A stretch of DNA of 64,000 nt. Source: Bryobacterales bacterium (GTDB lineage: Bacteria > Acidobacteriota > Terriglobia > Bryobacterales > Bryobacteraceae). The notes under the pieces are model-generated. The model worked only from the letters and a program-made list of their open reading frames with translations, was not told the origin of the DNA and searched no databases. Shown piece after piece: positions 35,287-42,561 of this stretch (position 1 is the stretch's first letter; the number at the start of each line of letters is the position of its first letter). A program made the translations under genes and the position numbers. The stretch covers positions 1 to 64,000 of the forward strand of contig PNAJ01000094.1 in assembly GCA_003170295.1 (NCBI GenBank), written 5' to 3'.

Positions 35287-36606
35287 ATGAGCGATTACAT
35301 GTTCAAGCTGGAAAGCCACCTGAGCACGGACCAGTTCCGCGTGGTGGGCCAGATGCAGGCAGTCGCTGCGGCGGCCGGTGTCAATTTGTTTCTCACCGGC
35401 GGAGCGATGCGCGACATGCTGGGCGGCTTTCCGGTGCGCGATCTCGACTTCACCGTTGAAGGCAGTGCGCTGAAGCTAGCGAAGCCGCTGATGAAGCACG
35501 GCGCGACCATCGTGTCGACAGACGAGCTTCGCAAGAGCGTCGAGATGCGTTTCCCGGGAGCGGTTCGGGTGGAACTGGCGATGGCGCGGACCGAGAAATT
35601 CGCGAAGTCCGGTACGCGTCCGCAGGTGGCTCCGGCGACGATTCACGAAGATCTGCGATGCAGGGATTTTACCGTCAACGCGATCGCGCTCTCTTTGAAT
35701 AAGGCCTCGATGGGGCTGCTGATCGATCCCACCAATGGAGTCGGCGACATTGAGCGCAAGGAGTTGCGAACGATCCACAACTATTCCTTCTACGACGATC
35801 CGGCGCGCATGATTCGTCTGATGCGTTTCAAAGTGCGGCTGGGCTATGCGATCGACGAGCGGACCCGCATGCAGTACGACAATGCCCGGGAAGCTGAAAT
35901 GCTGAGCCGCATCACGCCGCAGGCATTGGGCTCGGAACTGCGCCACATGGCGGGCGAACCGCTATCGGCCGATTTGATGCGGACGCTCGATGAGGAGAAA
36001 CTGACCGCGTTGTATTCGCCGGCATTGACCGGCGCGAAGTTGAATCTGCCGGATTTCACGAAGTTGCAGAGGGCGCGACAGATGGTCCCGTTCGGCACGG
36101 ATCTGAAGATGCACAGCCTGCCGCTGTTTCTTAGCGTGCTGCTGGAAAGGCTAAATGCAAAGGACCGCGCCACGCTGATCAAGAACGCGGCGCTCGGGCG
36201 TTCCGAGATTGCCGCGTGGCAGAAACTGGAGGGTGCGGCCAAGAAACTCGAACGCGAACTAAAGGCGGACAAGCTTAAGAAAGCGTCGCAGCTTTATCAG
36301 GTGCTGATCAAAGCGGCGGGCGAGCAGGTGTTATGGCTGATGGTGTATTCATCGCTGCGTCTGGTGCAGGACCGGATCCGGAACTACTTCGAAAAGTATC
36401 TTCCGTTATCTCAAGAGGTCACCGATGAGATGGTCGCGCTTACCGGCGCGGTTCCAGGAACTTCAAAATTCCACAAGGTGAAGGACGAGATGATTCTGAA
36501 ACATCTCGATGCGCGGCCGAAGAAGGTAGAGCCGCCGCCTGAGCCACCTCCTCCTCCCCCCATGTCGAGCTTCGCAAGGGGTCCGGGTGTGCGGCACGCG
36601 CGGTGA
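35287..36606 (+). CDS. tRNA nucleotidyltransferase / poly(A) polymerase family (CCA-adding type)
   Basis: A 439-residue class II nucleotidyltransferase. The head domain has L-T-G-G-A-M-R-D at 37-43 and D52-x-D54 (R-D-L-D-F), which hold the catalytic metals. H-E-D-L-R-C-R-D-F-T-V-N-A-I-A and the later D-D-P-A-R-M-I-R-L-M-R match the R-D-F-T-x-N and D-P-x-R motifs. Members add CCA to tRNA ends or A-tails to RNA; which applies cannot be settled by eye. A Pro-rich linker (P-P-P-E-P-P-P-P-P-P) ends the protein. ATG 35287 has GGAAGGCGGG upstream and sits 55 nt after the xerD-like gene. Confidence 0.88.
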   Translation: MSDYMFKLESHLSTDQFRVVGQMQAVAAAAGVNLFLTGGAMRDMLGGFPVRDLDFTVEGSALKLAKPLMKHGATIVSTDELRKSVEMRFPGAVRVELAMARTEKFAKSGTRPQVAPATIHEDLRCRDFTVNAIALSLNKASMGLLIDPTNGVGDIERKELRTIHNYSFYDDPARMIRLMRFKVRLGYAIDERTRMQYDNAREAEMLSRITPQALGSELRHMAGEPLSADLMRTLDEEKLTALYSPALTGAKLNLPDFTKLQRARQMVPFGTDLKMHSLPLFLSVLLERLNAKDRATLIKNAALGRSEIAAWQKLEGAAKKLERELKADKLKKASQLYQVLIKAAGEQVLWLMVYSSLRLVQDRIRNYFEKYLPLSQEVTDEMVALTGAVPGTSKFHKVKDEMILKHLDARPKKVEPPPEPPPPPPMSSFARGPGVRHAR

Positions 36607-36769
36607 GGATAGGGCTTTCCCAGTTCGTCTAAGGTTGTGGTTCCAGGGCCGGGCCCTACTTAGGTGGCGTTCCAATCAACGGCAAAATGGCGCGGCCGGC
36701 TGCCTCCGGTAGGCAACCTTCGGGCTTGGATGTCGAATAGTCGGACTGGATCGGTAGAGCCGGGTAGAA

Positions 36770-37213
36770 CTACTGCTGCGGGTCCTTCTGCTGATCCTTC
36801 TGGTCCTTCTGTTCTTGAGTGTTCTTTTTGTTCTTGTCCGGGGTTTGAACCTGGCCGATTTCGGTCGTAATCTCTTCGATTAGAAGATAGGCGGGAAGTT
36901 CCAGCAGCTTAGGATCCTCTTCCTTTTCAGCCTTCATGAGCATCAACAGTTGCATCCGTCCCGGTTTGGCGAAAGGCGGCACCCGAAACTTGATGACCTT
37001 AGCATCTTGTTCGAGAACCTTAACCTTCATGTCGAACTTGTGGTCGCTCAGATACACTTCTTCCACGCGATCCTCGCCGAGGGAAACGCCCGTAACGGTC
37101 ACAGTATCGCCCGGTTTGACAACCCTGGGTAGAACAGTACTGATCTGAGGCGCCAGTTCGTCCGAAGCGAAGCAGCACAACGCAAGCAACAGAGCGGGGG
37201 TGATCAGTCTCAT
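36770..37213 (-). CDS. Exported IPT/TIG-domain protein
   Basis: A 147-residue protein with a signal peptide (L-I-T-P-A-L-L-L-A-L-C-C-F-A-S). One immunoglobulin-like IPT/TIG fold follows (P-Q-I-S-T-V-L-P-R-V-V-K-P-G-D-T-V-T-V-T-G-V-S-L...). The C-terminus is a low-complexity D/K/Q tail (K-D-Q-K-D-Q-Q-K-D-P-Q-Q). IPT domains bind other proteins or glycans at the surface. The frame is open to 37264, but ATG 37213 starts the signal and follows GAGGTGT. Confidence 0.75.
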   Translation of the reverse strand: MRLITPALLLALCCFASDELAPQISTVLPRVVKPGDTVTVTGVSLGEDRVEEVYLSDHKFDMKVKVLEQDAKVIKFRVPPFAKPGRMQLLMLMKAEKEEDPKLLELPAYLLIEEITTEIGQVQTPDKNKKNTQEQKDQKDQQKDPQQ

Positions 37214-37721
37214 GGTGTTGGACACCTCTGATCTAACACTAAGAGCAATGTGGGCGTTCATCAATACGGTGAACTCCTGAAGTTCGTAGGCGAACCTCCT
37301 TAGAACGGAATCTAGGGTCAGTCCTAGGGTGGTTTAAGGGCCCCCCTCTTCGGTATTCTGAACATGAGTGTTTCGGGGACATCACCGCAAAGTTCGGATC
37401 CTGCTCGGGTTGGCCGACGTGCGGATCGTCGCGCTGGCGTTCCAGCACGCGGATTGGACGCGAACGCGCTTGACGCTGGAACACAATTTCAACCTGACGC
37501 CATCGAGAAAAGCCGTACTTTTGGGCTGGTCGATGGCTGTGTGGGTCCTACTGGGATGTGGTGGGAGTTGTATGACCGCATCGATGCAGCCAATGTCCGG
37601 GTGATCCTGTGCGACGTATTTTGGCACAATAGAAGCGGTGGCAGCGCAGAAGGCCCGACATCCCTGTCTGCGAACGATCCCGCAGGTTGAGCGGTAAAGG
37701 CGCTCATTAGCAACCCAAATT
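37214..37721. other. Gene-poor stretch before the PyrE-like gene
   Basis: Overlapping frames of 70-110 codons on both strands have no clear start signals or recognisable motifs. No repeats or hairpins of note were found. It presumably holds promoters for the flanking divergent genes. Confidence 0.4.
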
Positions 37722-38336
37722 ATGCAACTTGTCCCAACTCATGATGAAGTCGTCGCCCTGCTCCGTCGCACCGGCGGTCTGCGCGAAGGACATTTCGAAT
37801 ACACCAACGGTCTGCACGCCAACGAGTATCTGCAGGTCGCGCTCACCATGCGCTACTACGAAGCGGCGAAGATCCTGAGCGTCGCCTTGAGCCGATTGCT
37901 GCGCGCGCACTCCGACATCCGGGCCATGATTCCCGAACTGTCGATCGTGGCGCCGGCCACCGGCGGTCTTCCCGTCGCCTACGGAGTGTGCGAGGCCCTG
38001 CGCGCCCATCAAGTCTATTGGGCGGAGCGCGAGAATCTGAACGAGCCACAGCGATTCCGCCAATATCTGGAATTGAAGCCAGGCGAGAAAGTTCTCCTCG
38101 TCGACGACATTCTTCGCTCTGGCCAAAAACTCGCGGAATTGAAGAAATTGGTGGAGTCGAAGGGCGGTGAAGTCGTCGGCCTCGCGGTAGTGATTTATCA
38201 GCCGAATCCGAAAACGATCAGCTTCGATCCACTGCCGTTTTACTACCTGGCGAAGCTCGACGCGACATACTATAAGGACGCCGCATCCTGCGACCTCTGC
38301 AAACGCGGCGTGCCGGTGGATAAGGTGCTAATCTAG
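37722..38336 (+). CDS. Orotate phosphoribosyltransferase-like protein
   Basis: A 204-residue type I phosphoribosyltransferase. The 13-residue PRPP loop V-L-L-V-D-D-I-L-R-S-G-Q-K is near residue 124. N-terminal L-L-R-R-T-G-G-L-R-E-G-H-F and P-A-T-G-G-L-P-V-A-Y resemble PyrE. PyrE attaches orotate to PRPP in UMP synthesis. The usual PyrE Lys cluster is not evident in the flexible loop (Y-W-A-E-R-E-N-L), so a divergent PyrE or other PRTase is possible. The C-terminal C-D-L-C-K-R-G-V-P segment is an extra, possibly metal-binding. It stops 2 nt from the convergent cpaF-like gene. Confidence 0.75.
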   Translation: MQLVPTHDEVVALLRRTGGLREGHFEYTNGLHANEYLQVALTMRYYEAAKILSVALSRLLRAHSDIRAMIPELSIVAPATGGLPVAYGVCEALRAHQVYWAERENLNEPQRFRQYLELKPGEKVLLVDDILRSGQKLAELKKLVESKGGEVVGLAVVIYQPNPKTISFDPLPFYYLAKLDATYYKDAASCDLCKRGVPVDKVLI

Positions 38337-38338
38337 CC

Positions 38339-39715
38339 CTACAAATTCACATCCACCACTTCATCGAAAATCTGCAAAGGGACTTCGATACCGCTCACCT
38401 TGAGGCGCTGCAGAATCAGCGGCGTCTCACCCGAGCTTCGGAACCGCCCCTTCACCTTGCCGGCGTCTGTAAGTCCCAGGCGTTCGAACAGGAACACATC
38501 GTGCACGTCGATGCGGTCTTCTTTGACTCCCCTCACTTCGGCGATGCTTACGATTTTTCGCGAGCCGTCCTGAAGGCGCGAAACCTGCACCACCATCTTG
38601 ATCGCGCTGGCGAGCTGATGCAGAATCACGCGCGAAGGAATCTCGACGTCCGACATCAGCACCATCGCTTCCAGCCGTGAAAACGCGTCGCGCGGAGTGT
38701 TCGCGTGCACCGTACTCATCGATCCCTCGACGCCCGTGTTCATCGCCTGCAACATGTCGAGCGCCTCCGCGCCGCGGCACTCGCCGACGATGATCCGATC
38801 GGGACGCATGCGCAACGCCGTGTGCACCAGTTGCCTCTGGCTGATGCCACCTTCCTTGTTCAAATTCGGCGGCCGCGTCTCAAACTTCACGACGTGCCTC
38901 TGCTGGAGTTGCAACTCCGCCGTGTCCTCGATCGTGATGATCCGCTCTTCCTCGGGAATGAAACGCGAGAGCGCGTTAAGCGTGGTCGTCTTGCCGGACC
39001 CTGTGCCGCCCGAGATAAGAATTGTCGTCTTCGCCTGCACGCACGCCGCGAGAAAACGCAACATCCCCTGCGTCAGCGTTTTGTTTTGCAGCATCTCCTC
39101 GGACGTGATCACATGCCGCCCAAATCGCCGGATCGAAAGCGACGGCCCGTCCAGCGCCAGCGGAGGAATAATCGCATTTACGCGCGAACCGTCCAGTAAC
39201 CGCGCGTCGACAATCGGCTGCGCTTCGTCGATGCGGCGTCCCACCTGCGAAACGATCTTTTCTATGATGTGCAGCAGATGCGCGTTGTCCTTGAAGCGCA
39301 CCGAGGTCAGCGACAATTTACCCGCGCGCTCAATGTACACCTTGTCGAAGCGGTTGACCAGGATGTCGGAGATGGAAGCTTCTTTGAGCAGAGGCTCCAG
39401 CGGTCCCAGCCCCAGCACTTCGTCGAGCACTTCCTCGATGATCTTGTTCTGCTCAGCCGTGGTCATCGGCACGCGCTCGTCTTCCAGTAGCCTCTCGACC
39501 ACGCGCCCGATTTCCGCCCGCAACCGATCTTTAGGAATGGAGGAAACACGTTCGAGGTTCAGCACGCCGATGAGCTTGCGGTGAATCTCGCTCTTCAACT
39601 CAAACGTGCGATCGGCGGCGCGCGTCGCTGCCGAATTGGCGGTCGTTCGCGAAACCGGCGGACGAAAGTTGGGTCCCAAGTCCACTATTATAGGGCTTGA
39701 TAGATCGCCGGACAT
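38339..39715 (-). CDS. CpaF/TadA-type secretion ATPase (orphan)
   Basis: A 458-residue hexameric ATPase of the Flp pilus/type II-IV secretion family. The N-terminal helical domain is followed by a RecA-like core with Walker A G-G-T-G-S-G-K-T at 236-243, the E-R-I-I-T-I-E-D-T-A-E-L Asp box, the R-P-D-R-I-I-V-G-E Walker B and the conserved G-S-M-S-T-V-H-A-N His box. No TadB/C, pilin or secretin genes are near, so its partners are elsewhere. ATG 39715 overlaps the divergent gene's start by 19 bp. A TATAAT inside the first codons followed by TTG at 39679 may mark a shorter, leaderless start. Confidence 0.85.
   Translation of the reverse strand: MSGDLSSPIIVDLGPNFRPPVSRTTANSAATRAADRTFELKSEIHRKLIGVLNLERVSSIPKDRLRAEIGRVVERLLEDERVPMTTAEQNKIIEEVLDEVLGLGPLEPLLKEASISDILVNRFDKVYIERAGKLSLTSVRFKDNAHLLHIIEKIVSQVGRRIDEAQPIVDARLLDGSRVNAIIPPLALDGPSLSIRRFGRHVITSEEMLQNKTLTQGMLRFLAACVQAKTTILISGGTGSGKTTTLNALSRFIPEEERIITIEDTAELQLQQRHVVKFETRPPNLNKEGGISQRQLVHTALRMRPDRIIVGECRGAEALDMLQAMNTGVEGSMSTVHANTPRDAFSRLEAMVLMSDVEIPSRVILHQLASAIKMVVQVSRLQDGSRKIVSIAEVRGVKEDRIDVHDVFLFERLGLTDAGKVKGRFRSSGETPLILQRLKVSGIEVPLQIFDEVVDVNL
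39685..39693. promoter_or_regulatory. Divergent -10 palindrome between cpaF-like and sulfatase-like genes
   Basis: The symmetric CTATTATAG contains TATTAT on the plus strand, 5 nt before the TTG at 39697. On the minus strand it overlaps TATAAT, 7 nt before the in-frame TTG at 39679. It resembles the palindromic divergent element at 8444-8453. Confidence 0.4.
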
Positions 39716-40728
39716 TTCTTTTCACGCCTCTGGCGCTGGCCTGCGCTGCCGATCGGTCACCCAATCTTGTTTTGATTGTTGCAAGCGGATGGCGCGGGCA
39801 AGCCGCGCCATGGGATGGCGATCCGGACCTGGTCGCGCCCAACCTAAAGAAATTCGGCGAGCAGAGTGTGGTGTTTTCGCGAGCTTATTCCTGCTGCCCA
39901 AATGCCGAACTGGCGCAGAAGGCGTTGGTCACGGCCAAATATCCACATGCCGCTCGTGACAAGGATGAGGAGTTGGGGAATCCGAAATTGTTGACGCCGA
40001 AGGCGGCTCAACAGGCGTTCGCGAAGACTCCGTTCGCGGTGCGGATCTCGCTGGCGAGCCCAGGCGGGCCTGGTCCGGGCCGGGTTCATTTGCGCGGTAA
40101 TGTTCCTCCCGAGAAAGAGCATCAGGCACGACCGGATGTGGCCAATTTCTACGGCGGACGCACGAATGACGATTCCGCGCTCGGCGAAATTCTGAGCGCT
40201 CTCGACAGACTGAATGTGGCGCAGGAAACGGTTGTGTGTTTCACCTCCGATTGCGGCCAGCAACTCGGCTCGCAAGGATTGGACGGCGCGGAGGTTCCCT
40301 TTGAAGAATCCGTCCGCATTCCAATTGCCATCCGCTACCCGCGCAAACTGAAGCCCGGTGCGCGAGACCTCGCATCCCAGGTCGATATCATGCCGACCCT
40401 GCTCACCCTCTGCGGCATGGAGATTCCCGACGGCGTACAAGGTCAGGATCTATTCGGCAAAACGCCCTCGGAAGTCGCATTCGCCGAAGGCAAGCTCGGC
40501 GAGCCCGACGAGTGGCGCATGCTCGTCCGCGGCTACGACAAGATCGTCGCGACGCCGAAAGGCGAGATCACGCACCTTTTCAATCTTTCCGACGACCCCT
40601 ATGAGCTAACCGATCTTGCCCGCGACCCCGCGCAAAAATTGAAACTTGCGTCGCTAAAGGCGCAGTTGCAAGCGCAAATGAAAAAGCTCGGCGACGGCGT
40701 GGACCCGTCAGGACTGCGGAAGCGCTAG
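39697..40728 (+). CDS. Degenerate Tat-exported sulfatase-like protein
   Basis: The 343-residue product starts (TTG) with D-R-R-T-F-L-F-T-P-L-A-L-A, a twin-arginine signal. It then follows the alkaline-phosphatase/sulfatase fold: P-N-L-V-L-I-V, S-R-A-Y-S-C-C-P-N-A-E-L, V-C-F-T-S-D-C-G-Q-Q-L-G, F-E-E-S-V-R-I-P-I and P-Y-E-L-T-D-L-A. The active-site metal D-D normally after L-I-L is absent (A-S-G-W instead), and the Cys motif reads C66-C-P-N-A70 with Ala in place of the Arg of C-x-P-x-R. It is also shorter than the usual 450-550 residues. It is probably catalytically inactive or altered; a binding role is possible. Confidence 0.7.
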   Translation: MIDRRTFLFTPLALACAADRSPNLVLIVASGWRGQAAPWDGDPDLVAPNLKKFGEQSVVFSRAYSCCPNAELAQKALVTAKYPHAARDKDEELGNPKLLTPKAAQQAFAKTPFAVRISLASPGGPGPGRVHLRGNVPPEKEHQARPDVANFYGGRTNDDSALGEILSALDRLNVAQETVVCFTSDCGQQLGSQGLDGAEVPFEESVRIPIAIRYPRKLKPGARDLASQVDIMPTLLTLCGMEIPDGVQGQDLFGKTPSEVAFAEGKLGEPDEWRMLVRGYDKIVATPKGEITHLFNLSDDPYELTDLARDPAQKLKLASLKAQLQAQMKKLGDGVDPSGLRKR

Positions 40729-40737
40729 CCTGATTGA

Positions 40738-40893
40738 ATGCGCCTTGTTCTTCCTCTGTTTCTCGCAGTTTTCGTCGCCGCTGCGCCGCTGCGGTTCGAG
40801 ATTACACTCGATCCCGACGGTCTCGAGCTGCGCATCGATAAGGGAATGCGCGCGACCTTCGAGAAAGCCCAGCAGCGCGCTACCGAGCCGTGA
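40738..40893 (+). CDS. Small exported protein or fragment, 51 residues
   Basis: A frame 9 nt after the sulfatase-like gene gives a signal-like start (R-L-V-L-P-L-F-L-A-V-F-V-A-A-A-P-L) and a short mature part (R-F-E-I-T-L-D-P-D-G-L-E-L-R-I-D). It ends within the dispersed 26-bp repeat at 40881-40906, which supplies its stop. It may be a truncated relic of a longer secreted protein. No family was recognised. Confidence 0.35.
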   Translation: MRLVLPLFLAVFVAAAPLRFEITLDPDGLELRIDKGMRATFEKAQQRATEP

Positions 40894-40906
40894 CCACAGG
40901 GAGCGG
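40881..40906 (+). repeat. 26-bp dispersed repeat, copy 1
   Basis: It begins TACCGAGCCG and ends GGGAGCGG, and matches 46319-46344 in the same orientation with one mismatch. Here it ends the small plus-strand frame; at the other site it ends the aminotransferase gene on the minus strand. Confidence 0.7.
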
Positions 40907-40911
40907 AGTCT

Positions 40912-41211
40912 CTAACGCTCAAACTTTTTATCGCGCACAATATCCGCCACTTCAATCCGGTAAGACGTGTACCATTTCGATCGTCCGCTGCTCTGTGCGA
41001 TGCGATGCCGCGGATGATTGCGCCATACCGCCATAGTTTCGTGATCCTGCCAGTACACCAGCGAAACACGCTCGCCGTCGTCGGATTTGAACGATTTAAA
41101 CTCGACGAAACCAGGCATGTCTTTCGCTGTTGCTAGCATCTCCGCCGCCATCTCGGAATAATCGTCTTGAGCCTCGGCGCTTAAGCGGGAACGAAAAACA
41201 ACAACCACCAT
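40912..41211 (-). CDS. Antibiotic biosynthesis monooxygenase (ABM) domain protein
   Basis: A 99-residue ferredoxin-fold ABM protein. V-V-V-F-R-S-R-L, M-P-G-F-V-E-F-K-S-F and V-S-L-V-Y-W-Q-D-H-E-T-M-A-V-W-R are typical strands and helices. Members are small oxygenases or haem-handling enzymes; as a lone domain the reaction is unknown. It starts 8 nt after the MFS gene on the same strand, so the two are co-transcribed. Confidence 0.75.
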   Translation of the reverse strand: MVVVVFRSRLSAEAQDDYSEMAAEMLATAKDMPGFVEFKSFKSDDGERVSLVYWQDHETMAVWRNHPRHRIAQSSGRSKWYTSYRIEVADIVRDKKFER

Positions 41212-41219
41212 AATTGATT

Positions 41220-42530
41220 TTATGCAATACGCGCGAGCGCCGCAGTAGCTTCACGCCGAGAAATATCGGCGGATATCGTCCGCGAGCCCATATAAAGCAC
41301 CAGTGCGAGCAGCACGCTCAATACCGGCACGATCAGGATCGCCTGCTGCAATCCCAGTGCTTTTGCGGCGTCTGTGATCGTAGTCGACCCCGCGGCGTTG
41401 GCCGCGCGCCGCGCGAAATGATCGCTCAACCGGCCCGTCAACAGCGGCCCGAACGATCCGCCGAGTAGATACATTGCCATGAAGTACAGTGCCATGGTGG
41501 CGCCGCGCTGCGCGGGCGCGACGATGTCCTGAATCGAGGAGTACACCAGACCGTAATAGCTGTTGAGCGATCCGTACGCCACCGTCCACAACGCCACTGC
41601 GGCAATCAGAGTACCCTTCGGCTGCAACGCGCCGAAATAAGCGAAAGGCGCGCCGCCTAGCATGATCAGCGCGGCGGCGAGCAGTCGGCCATTCTTTCGC
41701 TTGTGAATAATATGATCGCCAATCCATCCCGCGGCGATCCCTCCGAAAATGCCGCCGGTGATGTATAAAATACCCGTCGCGATTCCGGCCGCCCCCACCT
41801 TCAATCCGTGGATGCGTCCGAGCAGAGCCGGCATGAAAGTACCGATCGCATACATATTGAAATTGACCAGCGCTCCAGAAGCGATGATCCACCACAGCGT
41901 CGGGATGCGCAGGACGCTCCACATCGATACCCGCGCTTCGGTGTAAGAATGCGTTTCCGACGCCCCGCGCGCCGGTTCATGAAGGGACAGGAGTGCGGGC
42001 AGCAGCAGAAACGCGGGAATCGCAGCGATCACCATCGCCGTCCGCCATCCGTATGCTTGTGCGATCGGTCCGCTAAAAAAATAGCTGAGCGCGCCACCCA
42101 CCGGCACCCCGAGCATGAATAGCGCCAGTGCCCGAGCACGTTTCGCGGGCGCGACCAGATCCCCGATCCAACTCGTCGCCGTAGGCGCGCACGCCGCTTC
42201 TCCGACCCCCACGCCAAGCCGCGACACCATCAGCCCGCCAAAGCTAGTGACCACCGCGGCCAACGCTGTGAGCGCGCCCCAGATCACCATTCCTCCGCCC
42301 AGCAACCGTTTGCGGCTCCATATGTCCGCAATCCGGCCGAGCGGCACGCCGATGATCGCATAGAGCACCGTGAACGCCGTTCCCAGCATCCCCACCTGCG
42401 TATCGGTAAGGTGAAACTCCCTGCGCATCGGCTCCACAAGCGCGCCCGCAACGTTGCGATCATAAAAATTCAGGATGTTAATAAGGAATAAAATGACGAT
42501 GGCGAACGTAGCGCCGTTGCGACTGGGCAT
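41220..42530 (-). CDS. MFS transporter, Spinster/hexuronate-like
   Basis: A 436-residue protein with 12 predicted helices. The early motif F-Y-D-R-N-V-A-G-A-L and the G-R-I-A-D-I-W-S-R-K-R loop between helices 2 and 3 (MFS signature) are clear, and G-E-A-A-C-A-P-T-A-T-S-W-I recalls the Spinster lineage. The substrate is unknown. ATG 42530 is used; a GTG six codons upstream is possible. It lies 31 nt after the ADOP permease gene and 8 nt before the ABM gene, so the three may form an operon. Confidence 0.82.
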   Translation of the reverse strand: MPSRNGATFAIVILFLINILNFYDRNVAGALVEPMRREFHLTDTQVGMLGTAFTVLYAIIGVPLGRIADIWSRKRLLGGGMVIWGALTALAAVVTSFGGLMVSRLGVGVGEAACAPTATSWIGDLVAPAKRARALALFMLGVPVGGALSYFFSGPIAQAYGWRTAMVIAAIPAFLLLPALLSLHEPARGASETHSYTEARVSMWSVLRIPTLWWIIASGALVNFNMYAIGTFMPALLGRIHGLKVGAAGIATGILYITGGIFGGIAAGWIGDHIIHKRKNGRLLAAALIMLGGAPFAYFGALQPKGTLIAAVALWTVAYGSLNSYYGLVYSSIQDIVAPAQRGATMALYFMAMYLLGGSFGPLLTGRLSDHFARRAANAAGSTTITDAAKALGLQQAILIVPVLSVLLALVLYMGSRTISADISRREATAALARIA

Positions 42531-42561
42531 CGGAGCGCAGCTTAACACACTGGCGCTGCTT

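Noticed and set aside
15470-36770. Similar GGATCGGT / GGTAGAGCCGGG strings near 15.48 and 36.75 kb
   Set aside because: The shared run is only about 12 bp and the flanks differ; too weak to call a repeat family.
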